Assembly: GCA_033816765.1 (NCBI GenBank) | Contig: CM066298.1 | Coordinates: 372,001-436,000 of the forward strand | From: Nothopassalora personata | Lineage: Eukaryota > Ascomycota > Dothideomycetes > Mycosphaerellales > Mycosphaerellaceae | DNA: 64,000 nucleotides | Direction of reading: 5' to 3' | Shown: positions 31,609-41,226 of the stretch, in pieces | Layout: each line of letters begins with the position of its first letter | Numbering within the stretch: the stretch's first letter is position 1 | The notes under the pieces: generated by a model | The model's input: only the letters and a program-made list of their open reading frames with translations | What the model was told of the DNA's origin: nothing | Databases searched by the model: none | Made by a program: the position numbers and the translations under genes

Positions 31609-32196
31609 GTGAGCAGTGCTGCAGCGTCCATTCCAGCATCTTCAGCACGATCTTCTTCCGCTGTGTCTGGAGGCGCTTCTCAAGATGCGGCCAGCACCGC
31701 AGCTGTGCCTCCACCTTTGCGACGCATGAAGAATGATGGTCAAGGTGCATCTTGGCAGTCTCAGTCTGGACAGTCAACAGTTCAACCAGCCTCAATCAGA
31801 GCTGCAGCGCCTATGCCAGCATCTTCAGCGCCAAGCTCTTCGGCTTCGACTGGAGCGGCTGCCCAAACCGTAACAAACACAACAATTTTGCTTCCACATT
31901 TGCGTCCAAAGGGCGATGGTGGCCGAGGTGCAAATCCCTGGTCAACTATCATTTCATCCGCCCCAACCACTACCATGCAGCAAGCTCTGGTGGTTGTCAA
32001 GGCTCATCGGTTGCTTCAAGCACCCAAATCACAACGAGGCCGTCTGCCTCCATGCTTGCCGAGAATATTTCGAATGACACCCAACCTGCTACGGCTGGAG
32101 CTCAGCCATCAGCCAGCACAACGATGTACTACTGCCCATGAATCAGTTCACAATCAAAGCGAATTCAACGGGAGACAGCATCTATGTCTACACTGA
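31609..32196 (+). CDS. Hypothetical low-complexity protein with internal duplication
   Basis: A frame of about 195 codons contains two related Ala/Ser-rich units: SIPASSARSSSAVSGGASQD then VPPPLRRMKNDGQG, and APMPASSAPSSSASTGAAAQ then LLPHLRPKGDGGRG. So a stretch of about 190 bp was duplicated in tandem (about 31615-31745 and 31804-31935). I recognise no domain. The frame lacks a good ATG near its start (alternative initiation codon), and an overlapping + frame (31752-32141) is also open, so this may be an exon of a larger gene or chance. Confidence 0.25.
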   Translation: MSSAAASIPASSARSSSAVSGGASQDAASTAAVPPPLRRMKNDGQGASWQSQSGQSTVQPASIRAAAPMPASSAPSSSASTGAAAQTVTNTTILLPHLRPKGDGGRGANPWSTIISSAPTTTMQQALVVVKAHRLLQAPKSQRGRLPPCLPRIFRMTPNLLRLELSHQPAQRCTTAHESVHNQSEFNGRQHLCLH

Positions 32197-32656
32197 GAGT
32201 TTGCCTCAAAGCAGTGACTGGGACGGCTCGAATGCACGCGTGAAGAAGATTATGATGAGAGTCGTTCTGTCGGCTCAGCAGCCTTGGGCGGCTGCAGGGG
32301 CGCGAGATGAAGTATCTTCTCACTACATGAGCACGATCATTACGAGGAAACCAGTGACAGCATTTAGCGACAACTCTATCACTACCAACGCTGCCGGTGA
32401 CATAACGACCACTATCGATTTTCGCAATCAAGCTCTCAATAGGCCGCATACAGGCCTTCCCGTTTCCCTCAAGCTCTCGGAGAGTCTGAGAGTCTCAGAA
32501 GATGTGAAAGAATACTGCTTCGGCAAGAAGGCACCTGATTTCATATTCAGGGAGTTTGCTACCGCAGCCAATAGCCTGGTAAGACACTCTGCGACCACTA
32601 GTCGGTTCTTATTCGCCGAAACAGAGTCTTCCCGAGGAACAATTCGCCGGGACTGA
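32138..32656 (+). CDS. Hypothetical protein, unknown
   Basis: An ATG-started frame of 172 codons, MNQFTIKANSTGDSIYVYTE onward, with no recognisable domain. It may continue the upstream frame through an intron. Downstream, 32790-32996 reads as coding without a start (TSLTPISLAALAYYADKPFE, then GSHPRRPNIEVVMQGISDDV), which suggests that a larger gene, intact or decayed, spans 31.6-33.1 kb. I cannot assign it. Confidence 0.3.
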   Translation: MNQFTIKANSTGDSIYVYTESLPQSSDWDGSNARVKKIMMRVVLSAQQPWAAAGARDEVSSHYMSTIITRKPVTAFSDNSITTNAAGDITTTIDFRNQALNRPHTGLPVSLKLSESLRVSEDVKEYCFGKKAPDFIFREFATAANSLVRHSATTSRFLFAETESSRGTIRRD

Positions 32657-33844
32657 AATCGACACTTCTGCCTAGGGCTAGGTATTTCAACTCAGTCCGC
32701 CCTTTCAGAAAGGTACCGCAGACCCTTGTCACCACTTCGGTCTGAAGAATGGAATCGGCTTCACAGCAATTGAAATGCAAAATATCATACATGGGCTGAG
32801 CTGGGCTACGCCACCTCTCTCACGCCTATCTCGCTGGCCGCACTAGCATACTACGCCGACAAGCCCTTCGAGCGTGACAGATGCTACATTCGTCCGCATT
32901 TGCTGGGCTCACATCCAAGACGACCAAACATCGAAGTTGTCATGCAGGGCATTTCGGACGATGTCGATGAAGATACGAAGAAGGCTCATGTTGTGTAATA
33001 CTTCACTGAACAGAACACTGAATTCTGGCCTGGTGGCAATGAGAAGAACCCCTGTACCAAGTGCGTGGAGGACACTATGTTTTACATCTAGGGGAGAGAT
33101 TGAGAAGGCAGGGTCATGAGGGTTTATATTTGTACGTGTTGTTTGAGAGCACCTGCGGGTTGCAAGTCGCGGTGCCTGGCACTGTCGGCTCTTTAGCAGA
33201 AGAGACCTTACTTTTCGATCCCCTCCATCAGCTTGAAAATGTACTGTTGGCTTACACGTGCCTTGCGTTCCTTGCTCTCTCTTGAGACATGGTCTGAGCT
33301 TGCCAAGGCTTGATTACAAGGCGTTTTCGACTTCTTACGACTAACCGTCTTTCTTCCTTCATCAACATCTCTTTTTCCGCACGTCGAGATTGGAAGCTGT
33401 GCACTTCATGCATCAGGTCGAGGCGTAAATAGAGCAGCCATCGATCCAGGAACAGCACTGAGTGGGGCCGCGTATGTCACGAATGAAGGGGTGACAGGAG
33501 ACATGAACAGCTGCAATATTCGCAGAAATCTGGACTATCATATCATGCCACAAGCCTTGCGAATATCCCTAGACGCTATCATTTCTCATTGGAGATGGAA
33601 GTCGATGAGGTTCTGAGATGTTTCCAGTGGTCCTGAAGTCCTGTCACTCTTGGCGGATCCTTCTCGCCTGCAGCAACTAGGATGAAGACATCCAGGTCAA
33701 CAGCCACGACGTCATGGCATGATGAGCTCGAAAGAGGTCATACCTATAACATCAGCCCAGTTTCTGAGCAAGCGACGGCCTCTCAGATGCCCAACGTTCG
33801 GAGTGTCACCAAACCAAGCAAGTTTTCGCATCAAAAAAGCCGCC
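32657..33844. other. Mostly non-coding, with one coding-like remnant
   Basis: Apart from the open stretch at about 32790-32996 described with the previous entry, no frame is longer than 80 codons or shows a domain. Confidence 0.35.
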
Positions 33845-34297
33845 ATGGGCATCCCATACAGCAAGCAGATCAACGCTGCCTTCGATCAAGTTACACCCCT
33901 GGTTGCTGAAGGCTTCGAGGTCCTACAGACAACCAAAAACATTACCTTGGTGCTTGCCGAGATCCAGATCGCAACTGTGATCCTGCTTTTCCTCATCCTA
34001 GTAACAATGACGATGTTGCTCGTCACCTTGAATCCGGATCTCGAGCGTGAACGACAGTCTTTGATCACACCGGTGATGGGGTGGCTATGTTCGTGGGTGA
34101 TGGACACTGACTCTGGAAAGCGGCGTATCGGCCTCACCATCTTTGTGGCGGCTCTGGTACTGGCTGGAGCCGGATATGCGCATTACTGGTACTACTTCAG
34201 GAAGGACGAGGACTCTGGAGTACCAGACGCAGAGCAGGTTCCTGGTCAAGAAGGCAAAGATGTCGATGCGATCAAGGATGGAAAGAATGCTCAATGA
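33845..34297 (+). CDS. Conserved ascomycete membrane protein, unknown function
   Basis: From the ATG at 33845 a 150-residue protein starts MGIPYSKQINAAFDQVTPLV and AEGFEVLQTTKNI, a pattern I associate with an uncharacterised small membrane protein common in filamentous ascomycetes. A first hydrophobic segment (QIATVILLFLILVTMTMLLV) is followed by NPDLERERQSLITPVMGWLC, a second hydrophobic segment (IGLTIFVAALVLAGAGYAHY) and an acidic tail. An upstream in-frame ATG at 33719 would add 42 residues, but the conserved part starts at 33845. The second residue Gly in MGIPYSK could allow N-myristoylation. No enzymatic motif is visible. Confidence 0.65.
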   Translation: MGIPYSKQINAAFDQVTPLVAEGFEVLQTTKNITLVLAEIQIATVILLFLILVTMTMLLVTLNPDLERERQSLITPVMGWLCSWVMDTDSGKRRIGLTIFVAALVLAGAGYAHYWYYFRKDEDSGVPDAEQVPGQEGKDVDAIKDGKNAQ

Positions 34298-34815
34298 CTC
34301 GGCAGTGACACTCCAGACAACAGCAGCCGGCATGACACCGACGTTCTACAGGTACCGGGCAGCTACAAGACTGAAAGGCTGTAGCTTGCCTGGTCGTGAA
34401 ATTGTTCTGAACAAGCTTTCGTGTGATTGACCGTCTTCTCGATCCCCTTCACGTACGCGCGTGTACGCCACGTCTGTCCAGATCGCTGCAAATCCCAGCC
34501 GCAAGGTCATGACACAGGCCGGGCTCGCCGCCGTCATGAAGAGACGATAGCACAATGGTCGTCACAGGATCACTCAATTGGTAATCCACTGTCTCTGAAA
34601 GATGGTGCGACTGCGGACCATAACACCGGGCAACGAGATGTCGCACATATCGAGTGTAAGCATCACGCTGTGCTACTGGAAGCTGGGCAAGGCATCTAGA
34701 CCGCAAAGACTGGCGTCTGGAGGGGTCATTATCGTCGAATCGCTTCACCCACCCTCTCTTTCTACTTCTTCGAAAGATGGTCGGACTTTCTCGTTACACG
34801 CTTCGAGCAATCGCC

Positions 34816-35220
34816 ATGAAGAAATCTACCCTGCTTGGCTTGGGTACGATCTTCGCCATTCGTGCCTTCAGCAGCGCAACGACCATACCAGGACGATACC
34901 CCGGGCCCAATGACATCAAGTACATTTTCGACTATTACGTTGGCCACGAGTGCAGAGGTGCCCGCCAACACGTAGAAGGAACAGAAAATGCCACGTGCCT
35001 ACGGTTGTACAACGCGGGAAGCTGGATCAACAAATTCGTCCACGAGCATTGCTTCGTCGAGCTCTATCGAGATGAAGAATGCCGCCAACCTCTGGGCGGC
35101 TCGGTCGGCTGGTGGGACGGTTTCAAGATGGAGCCGTGGGACACCGTGGGATGCACCACTGCAGATATCCTTTCGTACCGACCCTGGTGTTGCAACGAGG
35201 GGATGCTCTGTACTTTTTAA
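34816..35220 (+). CDS. Small secreted cysteine-rich protein, candidate effector
   Basis: 134 residues. The start MKKSTLLGLGTIFAIRAFSS is a clear signal peptide with predicted cleavage near FSSA. An in-frame ATG at 34777 would only lengthen it. The mature part holds eight cysteines (HEC, ATC, EHC, EEC, VGC, WCC, MLC), an even number that could form four disulphides, and one N-glycosylation sequon (ENATC). Other segments read LYNAGSWINKFVHEHCFVEL and GGSVGWWDGFKMEPWDTVGC. I know no named domain that fits. Small size, secretion and cysteine richness make it an effector or surface-protein candidate. It has no close homologue in this window. Confidence 0.65.
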   Translation: MKKSTLLGLGTIFAIRAFSSATTIPGRYPGPNDIKYIFDYYVGHECRGARQHVEGTENATCLRLYNAGSWINKFVHEHCFVELYRDEECRQPLGGSVGWWDGFKMEPWDTVGCTTADILSYRPWCCNEGMLCTF

Positions 35221-35587
35221 ATGGAGTCGTGAGGTGAGTTCAGCGGACTTCGTGAGAACAATGGACGATGACATTGCGCAGCTTTGTCGTCTGTTGATGA
35301 TCTCAAAGCGCAAGGCAAAGCTCGATAAGCAGTTCGGTTCTTTGTGGCCATTGGGCGTACACGCTGGGCGGGATACAAGATTGTTCTTTACATCGTGATA
35401 ACACTGCGCATATGTACGGCCTTGCTAAGCAACATCTCGAACGACACAGAGAGATCATCAACGCTTCCCACGAATCCTCAATGCTTAAATAAGTCTTCAG
35501 GGGGCTGTCGTACCATCAGAGCCCAGCCAAGGAATCCGAGCCCATTCAATCCACTCGTGTCTCGAAGGGAAGCTGAGGCAGACGATC
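35221..35587. other. Intergenic, nothing recognised
   Basis: Short frames only; no repeat or domain seen. Confidence 0.4.
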
Positions 35588-37054
35588 ATGCTTGCGCGGT
35601 TCTCGAACAAAGGACGACTTCACACACTGACCATCACTATTCCAATATCATATCAACCACATATCCTGCCTCTTCGCCTTTCTTTCACCGCTAGAGCATG
35701 CCGTTCACACAACTTCTGCTCATCTTCGCTTAGGCAGCGACAGTTCTGGCTCTGCCACATCACTCATCACTTTCAGCTTGTGCAGGCACTTTCGAGTGAC
35801 GTCAGTCCTCCCATTCGATGTGGCCGTTCTGAGCTTCTGAGCACGACTACATCGTCAGATCATCTGCTTCGACCATGTATGCTTCAATCTTTTTTCTGTG
35901 CTCTGGCTCGTGATCCAGTTCATCGCTGGGGCCGTCTTCTCTTTCATCGCATTGATCGCCTTCCTGGGGGGGGCTCAGCACTCCGAAAGATTGACCATGA
36001 AAGAAATGTAGTCCGATTGATATTACCGACATCACCTCAGCATCTCAGCACTGCAAATGTGTACCGCCTGGCTTTGACTGCGCTCTTGAAGCATCAACTG
36101 TGCTTCACGAGATTGACCGCAGCTTTGGAACGTGACGGGAACGGATTCGAGCTTCCTCGAATCGAGATAGAGGGCCAGCTCGACATAATCTCGGAAGACG
36201 TAAAGGCTTTCAGCAATGCTGTCACTCATCAGGACAAAGTAATAGGAGAGGAGACCATCATCAATCCATTCTTCCTGGTGGCCTTAACAGTACCCTTGGC
36301 AGTCCAGATCTTGGCAAGCAACTCATGTCCCATCAAACCACTCGGAGCCGTCAACACCCGGAACGTCTTTAAAATACACAACGCTGCTCTGTGCCGCGAC
36401 GCAGCGGCTTTACAGGCGAGTAAGCTCGTCTACAAGGCTGCGTTTGGCGGAGCAGATAATCCGGGTCACCGAAGAAAGCGAGGAGTGGAGTTCTGCATTA
36501 CGATCGACATCTCATTCGAAGGCGAACTTGTCTTGAGCCAGGAGCTATGGTATCTGCAGTTCCTACCTGCTTCATACGAGCCCAGATTTGTGACAAAATC
36601 AGTGGAAGAGAAATTTACCAGTGTTGCGGCGGATGGCACAGGACTGGATAGGAGCCAAACACTTGATCTCGACATGAACGCCCCCAGAAGATGGGCTGCG
36701 TGCTGCAAAGATTATAATCCTATGCATATCTCGAACTTCGCAGCTAAATTGTTCGGCTTCCGTTCGGTCATTGCGCACGGCAGTCATGTCACGGCTCTTG
36801 TGGTTGAGCAGCTGCGCAAGCAGGACATCGGCATGAGGAAAGGTGCTTCTCAGGATGCACGCAAACTTTGCTGGCAGTCACAAAAGCCCTTCTCGATTGA
36901 CGTCTTCTTCTCGAGACCGCTACTTCTTCCTGCGCGAGCTGGAGTATACTGGTCATGGGACAGTGATGACAGCTCAAAATCGAACTTCGGGGTTGCTGCG
37001 AAGGATAAGCTATGCATATCAGGCTCGATTAGCTCGATACAGGGGAGTATCTAA
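35588..37054 (+). CDS. MaoC-like hot-dog dehydratase domain protein
   Basis: The C-terminal part has the MaoC signature DYNPMHISNFAAKLFGFRSV, IAHGSHV (about residues 370-400), the hydratase/dehydratase hot-dog site with Asp and His. Upstream, NPFFLVALTVPLAVQILASN and SCPIKPLGAVNTRNVFKIHN are typical of fungal MaoC-domain proteins acting on acyl thioesters. The frame is open for 488 codons, but the first ~140 look non-natural. Another frame at about 35920-36005 reads IAGAVFSFIALIAFLGGAQ, a membrane helix expected in this family, and the two frames meet at an eight-G run (35966-35973). So the true N-terminus probably includes that helix and the run marks a one-base slip, either a sequencing artefact or a disabling mutation. 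Confidence 0.65.
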   Translation: MLARFSNKGRLHTLTITIPISYQPHILPLRLSFTARACRSHNFCSSSLRQRQFWLCHITHHFQLVQALSSDVSPPIRCGRSELLSTTTSSDHLLRPCMLQSFFCALARDPVHRWGRLLFHRIDRLPGGGSALRKIDHERNVVRLILPTSPQHLSTANVYRLALTALLKHQLCFTRLTAALERDGNGFELPRIEIEGQLDIISEDVKAFSNAVTHQDKVIGEETIINPFFLVALTVPLAVQILASNSCPIKPLGAVNTRNVFKIHNAALCRDAAALQASKLVYKAAFGGADNPGHRRKRGVEFCITIDISFEGELVLSQELWYLQFLPASYEPRFVTKSVEEKFTSVAADGTGLDRSQTLDLDMNAPRRWAACCKDYNPMHISNFAAKLFGFRSVIAHGSHVTALVVEQLRKQDIGMRKGASQDARKLCWQSQKPFSIDVFFSRPLLLPARAGVYWSWDSDDSSKSNFGVAAKDKLCISGSISSIQGSI

Positions 37055-37425
37055 TGTGGGGACACCATGTCATGATCAAGCTTTCCTAACTTCCTCGCAC
37101 CTATTCAGTGCATCATATCTCGTCCGCTTGTTGTCATCTGGCAACTCATCGCTGCTGGCACTGTCATACTCCCACCACCCTCCTGCACCCGGGCCGCCAG
37201 TCGTGAACTCGTCTAATTTCATGTTCGCAATGTTTAGATTGCACCAGAGTGAGTACCATTCCTCCTACGACAGTCTGATCTTGTTGAGGTTGAGATTTTG
37301 GGGAGGTTCCATGTCGTAATCATCCTCTGGCATTCGTTACTGGGCCAAGATGCACGTCTGCTGCTTGACTCCCTCGTCGTCTACTAGGACCCAGAGAGAG
37401 GGATCACCAGTCGGGTCTTGCTTGG

Positions 37426-38398
37426 TTGCTGATCATTGACTGCCAAGCCTCATGCCCTGATCATGTCACAGACGAGGGGTTATGGTACCATGGAGGTCCT
37501 GACTGTAGACTCTGCGGCTCTGCCATGGACACTGACATCGTCCGCATCCGCAACATCTTGAGAGAATATCCATCATACGTCATGAAGCTTACACAAAGTT
37601 TGTCCTCCGTTGGTACCAACATTGCTAGGAGCGACGAGTTACGCCAAAACCCTGAAGACTACCTTCGTCAATACCTACCTCGAAGCACGAAGGACAATGC
37701 ACACCTCCGGACGACATCTCTCATCCTCTCCGATCTCACCCCAGGGGCTACAATCGCACCCAACGCCTTCGTCGGGCGAGACGACTCTGTCATCTTCCTC
37801 GGTGCCTGCCATCAGCAAGCCACACAGGTGAAAGTGGGCGACGAGCAACAGCAATCACATACGCGGACCAGGAGAAGCCCCAGAAGAAGTACCAGCAGAT
37901 TCTCGATAACACTGGCAAAGCTCTGCATGAAGAAGGACACTAGGGTCCAGTCGGTGCGGACATCATGGAGGACCCAGACAACGGCACTCTCTTCATTATC
38001 GATGCAAATGTCAGGTCTCCACTCAGCTTTGTTCTCTACTTACTTCGTGGTCACCTCAACAGAAAGCGAGGATATGCCATGAGTTTGGTATTTGAGTGTA
38101 TCATGCTGAAGATCGATCGTGATGAGCTAGACAGCAGATTCGAGAAGGAGTTCCAGGAGGCGAAGATCATTTTGCTGAGCAGCACGAGTTTGAAAAAGAG
38201 CATTGAGCTTAGAGCGTGATTGTAGCTGGTGCAGGTCAAGATGAGATCGATGCTATGAGTGACCGGATTTTGGAATTCGAGATTGAAGGTGGTCAAGTGG
38301 TGATGTTGCGGACGCGGCCGCTTAGCAGCGGGATTCATGTGCAAAAGCGTCGTAATCTTCTCTCCTTAGGTGCTTCTTCCCCAGTTTTCACTCACTAG
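37426..38398 (+). pseudogene. ATP-grasp enzyme relic (solid-state culture-specific type)
   Basis: Frame 1 (to about 37835) reads YPSYVMKLTQSLSSVGTNIA and FVGRDDSVIFLGACHQQATQ. Frame 2 continues RRATAITYADQEKPQKKYQQ and GKALHEEGH, then a TAG, then GPVGADIMEDPDNGTLFIID and ANVRSPLSFVLYLLRGHL. After a stop near 38217 frame 3 gives VIVAGAGQDEIDAMSDRILE and FEIEGGQVVMLRT. The order matches fungal ATP-grasp ligases described as solid-state culture-specific: a nucleotide-binding half, then the DxNxR metal site (IDANVRS). Two frame changes and one nonsense codon indicate a dead gene; introns with consensus sites do not explain them. The start at 37426 is nominal. Confidence 0.65.
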
Positions 38399-38543
38399 CA
38401 AAAATGCTTCATGGTCGAAAACTGACACTGTTTGTCCTCTTGGCATCCGTTTGCACCACTAGCTGGACTTTTTCCGGCAGGTCGGCCCCAGCACGTCACC
38501 ATAGTCTTTAACAGTCAAACACGACCACAGTCACCGGCCATTG

Positions 38544-39071
38544 ATGGAGTACGACGAAGATGTCACCGTGAACCGGAAGACCGAGATCTACAAGGTGCTG
38601 CTTCGACTCGGACCATTGCAGGAGCCCGAAGTGAGGTGGGCACCGGACGGAGGGCAGAATATCGACCTCTCGCGTGTTCACTCAGACGTCACGATTGATC
38701 CTCGAGTGGCTTCGCTGATGAGGCACTTGTCCATTCGAGTCGGTACCGATCAGCCCATTGCCTCGGAGATGTGCGCCGTAGACTACCGCAGCCGAGAAGT
38801 GGTGAAATTCAGCCGCTTCATCGATCGCTCGAACGAGATGTCAAGTCCCTGTCCTGGCAAACGGCATCCGGCAAGCCTTGTGATGGAGACTGGCGTTGAC
38901 AAAGAGCGGCAAGTGCTTGAATATTTGCTCGACGCTCGACCTCGTCTCTCCGTCGCTTTGGTTGTCCTCATGCTGATTAGCTCTGCCACAAACGACCGAA
39001 GAGAGAATGCCCTTGGTAAGGCAGCGTTCTTTGGAGTGGTTCAGGCGAAAGCTGTTCTTGACACGAGTTGA
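38544..39071 (+). CDS. Hypothetical protein, unknown
   Basis: An intronless frame of 175 codons from ATG 38544, MEYDEDVTVNRKTEIYKVLL, to a stop at 39071. It has a DLSRVHSDVTIDPRVASLMR stretch and a C-terminal hydrophobic segment (LSVALVVLMLISSATNDR). No domain is recognised and homologues cannot be judged here. It could be a lineage-specific gene or chance. Confidence 0.35.
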   Translation: MEYDEDVTVNRKTEIYKVLLRLGPLQEPEVRWAPDGGQNIDLSRVHSDVTIDPRVASLMRHLSIRVGTDQPIASEMCAVDYRSREVVKFSRFIDRSNEMSSPCPGKRHPASLVMETGVDKERQVLEYLLDARPRLSVALVVLMLISSATNDRRENALGKAAFFGVVQAKAVLDTS

Positions 39072-39573
39072 GTTAGCCCCAGTCGGGGCAGGTCTTGGGT
39101 CGGGTCGACAGTGCCTGCTGGATAGGCTGCGGGAGAGTTCGGATCTGGTCGGTGTACTTTGCTGCTTCGACCTGAGACTGTTGCGCTGTTGTATCGGGCG
39201 CTACATGATCTGCTGTGTCTAGATCTACTTATCGTTGTGCTGGTAGACACGAGATCTGTACTCTTTCACTTGAGCGTTCTGGTCTTCCATGGCCGGTGTC
39301 CTTCACTGATAGACGAGAGCCTTGGGAGTCCATGCGCCATGCACTTATGATAGTGGAGCAAACGCGCCTGTATGTTAAGAAAATTGCCCGCGAGCGTCTT
39401 CTAGAAGCGGTACACTGGAAGGCTTGGAAATTGTGCATACGCCCCGGAAACAAGCATGTTTGCCATTCAGATATGTCACTTCTTTCCAGAAGGAGACTGA
39501 ACGGGTTGAAGCGATTCTCTTGAAGCATCATCATAACGAATTACATTCAACGCGGTCTCTTTCTCGTGTCAAT
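39072..39573. other. Intergenic, nothing recognised
   Basis: No frame with a domain; overlapping short frames on both strands only. Confidence 0.35.
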
Positions 39574-40209
39574 CTACCTCATACCATACTTCCTCCTAAC
39601 CTCCTCAGGCGCCCCACATTCGCCATCCACCTCACAATGCTTCCTCACATCCTCCACCTTACTAAACGGCAACAAGCAAGCCTTACAATGCAGATTACAA
39701 GCAGCACAATACGGCATATCATCAACCATCTCGTTGATGAAATTCCTCAACTTCCACTGTTCACTTCCCTGCTGCTCATGAGCCTTGCCACAAAGCGTTG
39801 CCGGCCAGACACACTGTTCTGGTACACAAGGTGATGTCTTGTCGCCATTATGTTCGGCTCGCCAGACGATGAATGGGAAGAGATGGTGGGCACCATTGCA
39901 TTTTGGCTCCTCGTGGTTGTTGGTGAGGGTTGGGCGGAGGAGAGTAGCTTCTGCCCAAGCGTAACAGGTGGAGGGACGGGTTGGTAACCGTGAAGTTTGT
40001 GATTCGGGTTGAGGAAGCCTTGGGTGCTGAGAGACTTCGTGGGATAACGTGATGTGTTCCTGCAGGAGTCGAGCTGTGTCTTGTTGCAGTCGAGCCCATG
40101 CTTGGTTGTGCTCATTAAGGCGGGCTTCGAGATTGTTCGATTGGTCGTTGTTCGCTGCCATGTCTGAGGTGTGGTGATTGGGGATCATGCAACAAGCAGG
40201 GCCGGTCAT
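39574..40209 (-). CDS. Uncharacterised zinc-finger-like protein (intact copy of an inverted pair)
   Basis: 211 residues, intronless, from ATG 40209; a later Met at 40161 (MAANNDQSNN) is an alternative start. The N-terminal half is a Gln/Asn-rich helix (LEARLNEHNQAWARLQQDTA, LLQEHITLSHEVSQ). A middle segment reads AHHLFPFIVWRAEHNGDKT, then CVWPATLCGKAH. The C-terminus carries MPYCAACNLHCKACLLPFSK and VEDVRKHCEVDGEC, a C-x3-C-x2-C-x12-H-C pattern that could bind zinc much like a C2H2/C2HC finger. A related but broken gene lies head-to-head at about 40337-40980 and conserves the same order of motifs, which supports this frame as a real gene. The family is unknown to me. Confidence 0.6.
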   Translation of the reverse strand: MTGPACCMIPNHHTSDMAANNDQSNNLEARLNEHNQAWARLQQDTARLLQEHITLSHEVSQHPRLPQPESQTSRLPTRPSTCYAWAEATLLRPTLTNNHEEPKCNGAHHLFPFIVWRAEHNGDKTSPCVPEQCVWPATLCGKAHEQQGSEQWKLRNFINEMVDDMPYCAACNLHCKACLLPFSKVEDVRKHCEVDGECGAPEEVRRKYGMR

Positions 40210-40336
40210 GGTGATATATATCAAGAGCAAACAAGTTATCTTTCTTTCCGAGAATCTGCGAACAAGTGGAAGCAGAAAGATATGGTCTACTATGATTTCC
40301 AGCTTCCGTTAGAAGATATCCTCTCGTTCGGGAAGG

Positions 40337-40980
40337 ATGTTGTTTGCTAGGAAGATGGTATTTCCATCCGGGAATTCAAGGAGCACAGACTGGGCGATTT
40401 TCATCAATGTTGCTGCCATATCCGGACATCAGAACTTCCAGCAACAGCTCCAACACACCATCAACAGCCTCCAATACCATCAACAACAATTCGAACAACT
40501 CCTTCAAGAAAGCTCATCGCTACTACACCAAGCTTCAGCGGCGAGTACCTCTCCAAATCCCGATGGCTCTCCTGTCCAAATCAAGTCGGACCCAGACCTG
40601 CCGCCACTGGGCCACCACGAAAAGTCCTCACGGCAGCTGCCCACTGCCACACCACTACTTCCCCATGATCGTCTGGTGTGCACACCAAAACAGTCAGCAG
40701 GTCAATACATGCGGCGACTGGAGAGCTTAACAAGGCGCCTCTAAGCCTGGAAAGCCGCCATGTACGTGGCCTGACGTTGTCTGTGGGTTCGCGCATGCGT
40801 CTCAGGACGATAAGGATGTGAAGGGAGCGGAAAAAGATGTTGAATCGAGTGCATGGGATGCCGTATCGAGCATTGTGTACTTTGCAGTGCAAGGGGTGCC
40901 AACAGCTGTTCGTGAGTGTGAAGGAGGCGCATCAGCACTGCGGCGGGAATCGGGGCTGTCCTGTGGTGAGCGCAAGGGCT
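40337..40980 (+). pseudogene. Decayed paralogue of the zinc-finger-like protein, opposite strand
   Basis: Pieces follow the order of the 39574-40209 protein. QQLQHTINSLQYHQQQFEQL and LQESSSLLHQ (about 40435-40540) match the Gln-rich helix. HHYFPMIVWCAHQNSQQVNT (about 40660) matches HHLFPFIVWRAEHNGDK. PCTWPDVVCGFAHASQ (about 40757-40805) matches CVWPATLCGKAH, and MPYRALCTLQCKGCQQLFVS, VKEAHQHC (about 40857-40940) matches MPYCAACNLHCKACLLPFSK, VEDVRKHC. At least two frame changes and a TAA near 40720 separate them. The finger pattern C-x3-C-x2-C-x12-H-C is preserved, so divergence preceded or outlasted selection on the finger. Confidence 0.6.
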
Positions 40981-41226
40981 GCAGCGGCGGCGACTTCTGT
41001 GCAGACGATGCCCTAGAAGTATGGGTATGGAGCAGGACCTTCTGGGTATACTGGACGGTAGCGGTGCATAGTGAAAGTGAAAGTGTCGAGTGGAATGGAT
41101 CGCGGATGGCAATGTAGCGTTTCCGACAGCTAGAAGGATTGAATCAACGTGTAGTCCTCTTGCACTTTTATTCACGATCATATCATCTGTGTGAGCTGAA
41201 GCTCTTCCCATTCCACAGGAATCATC

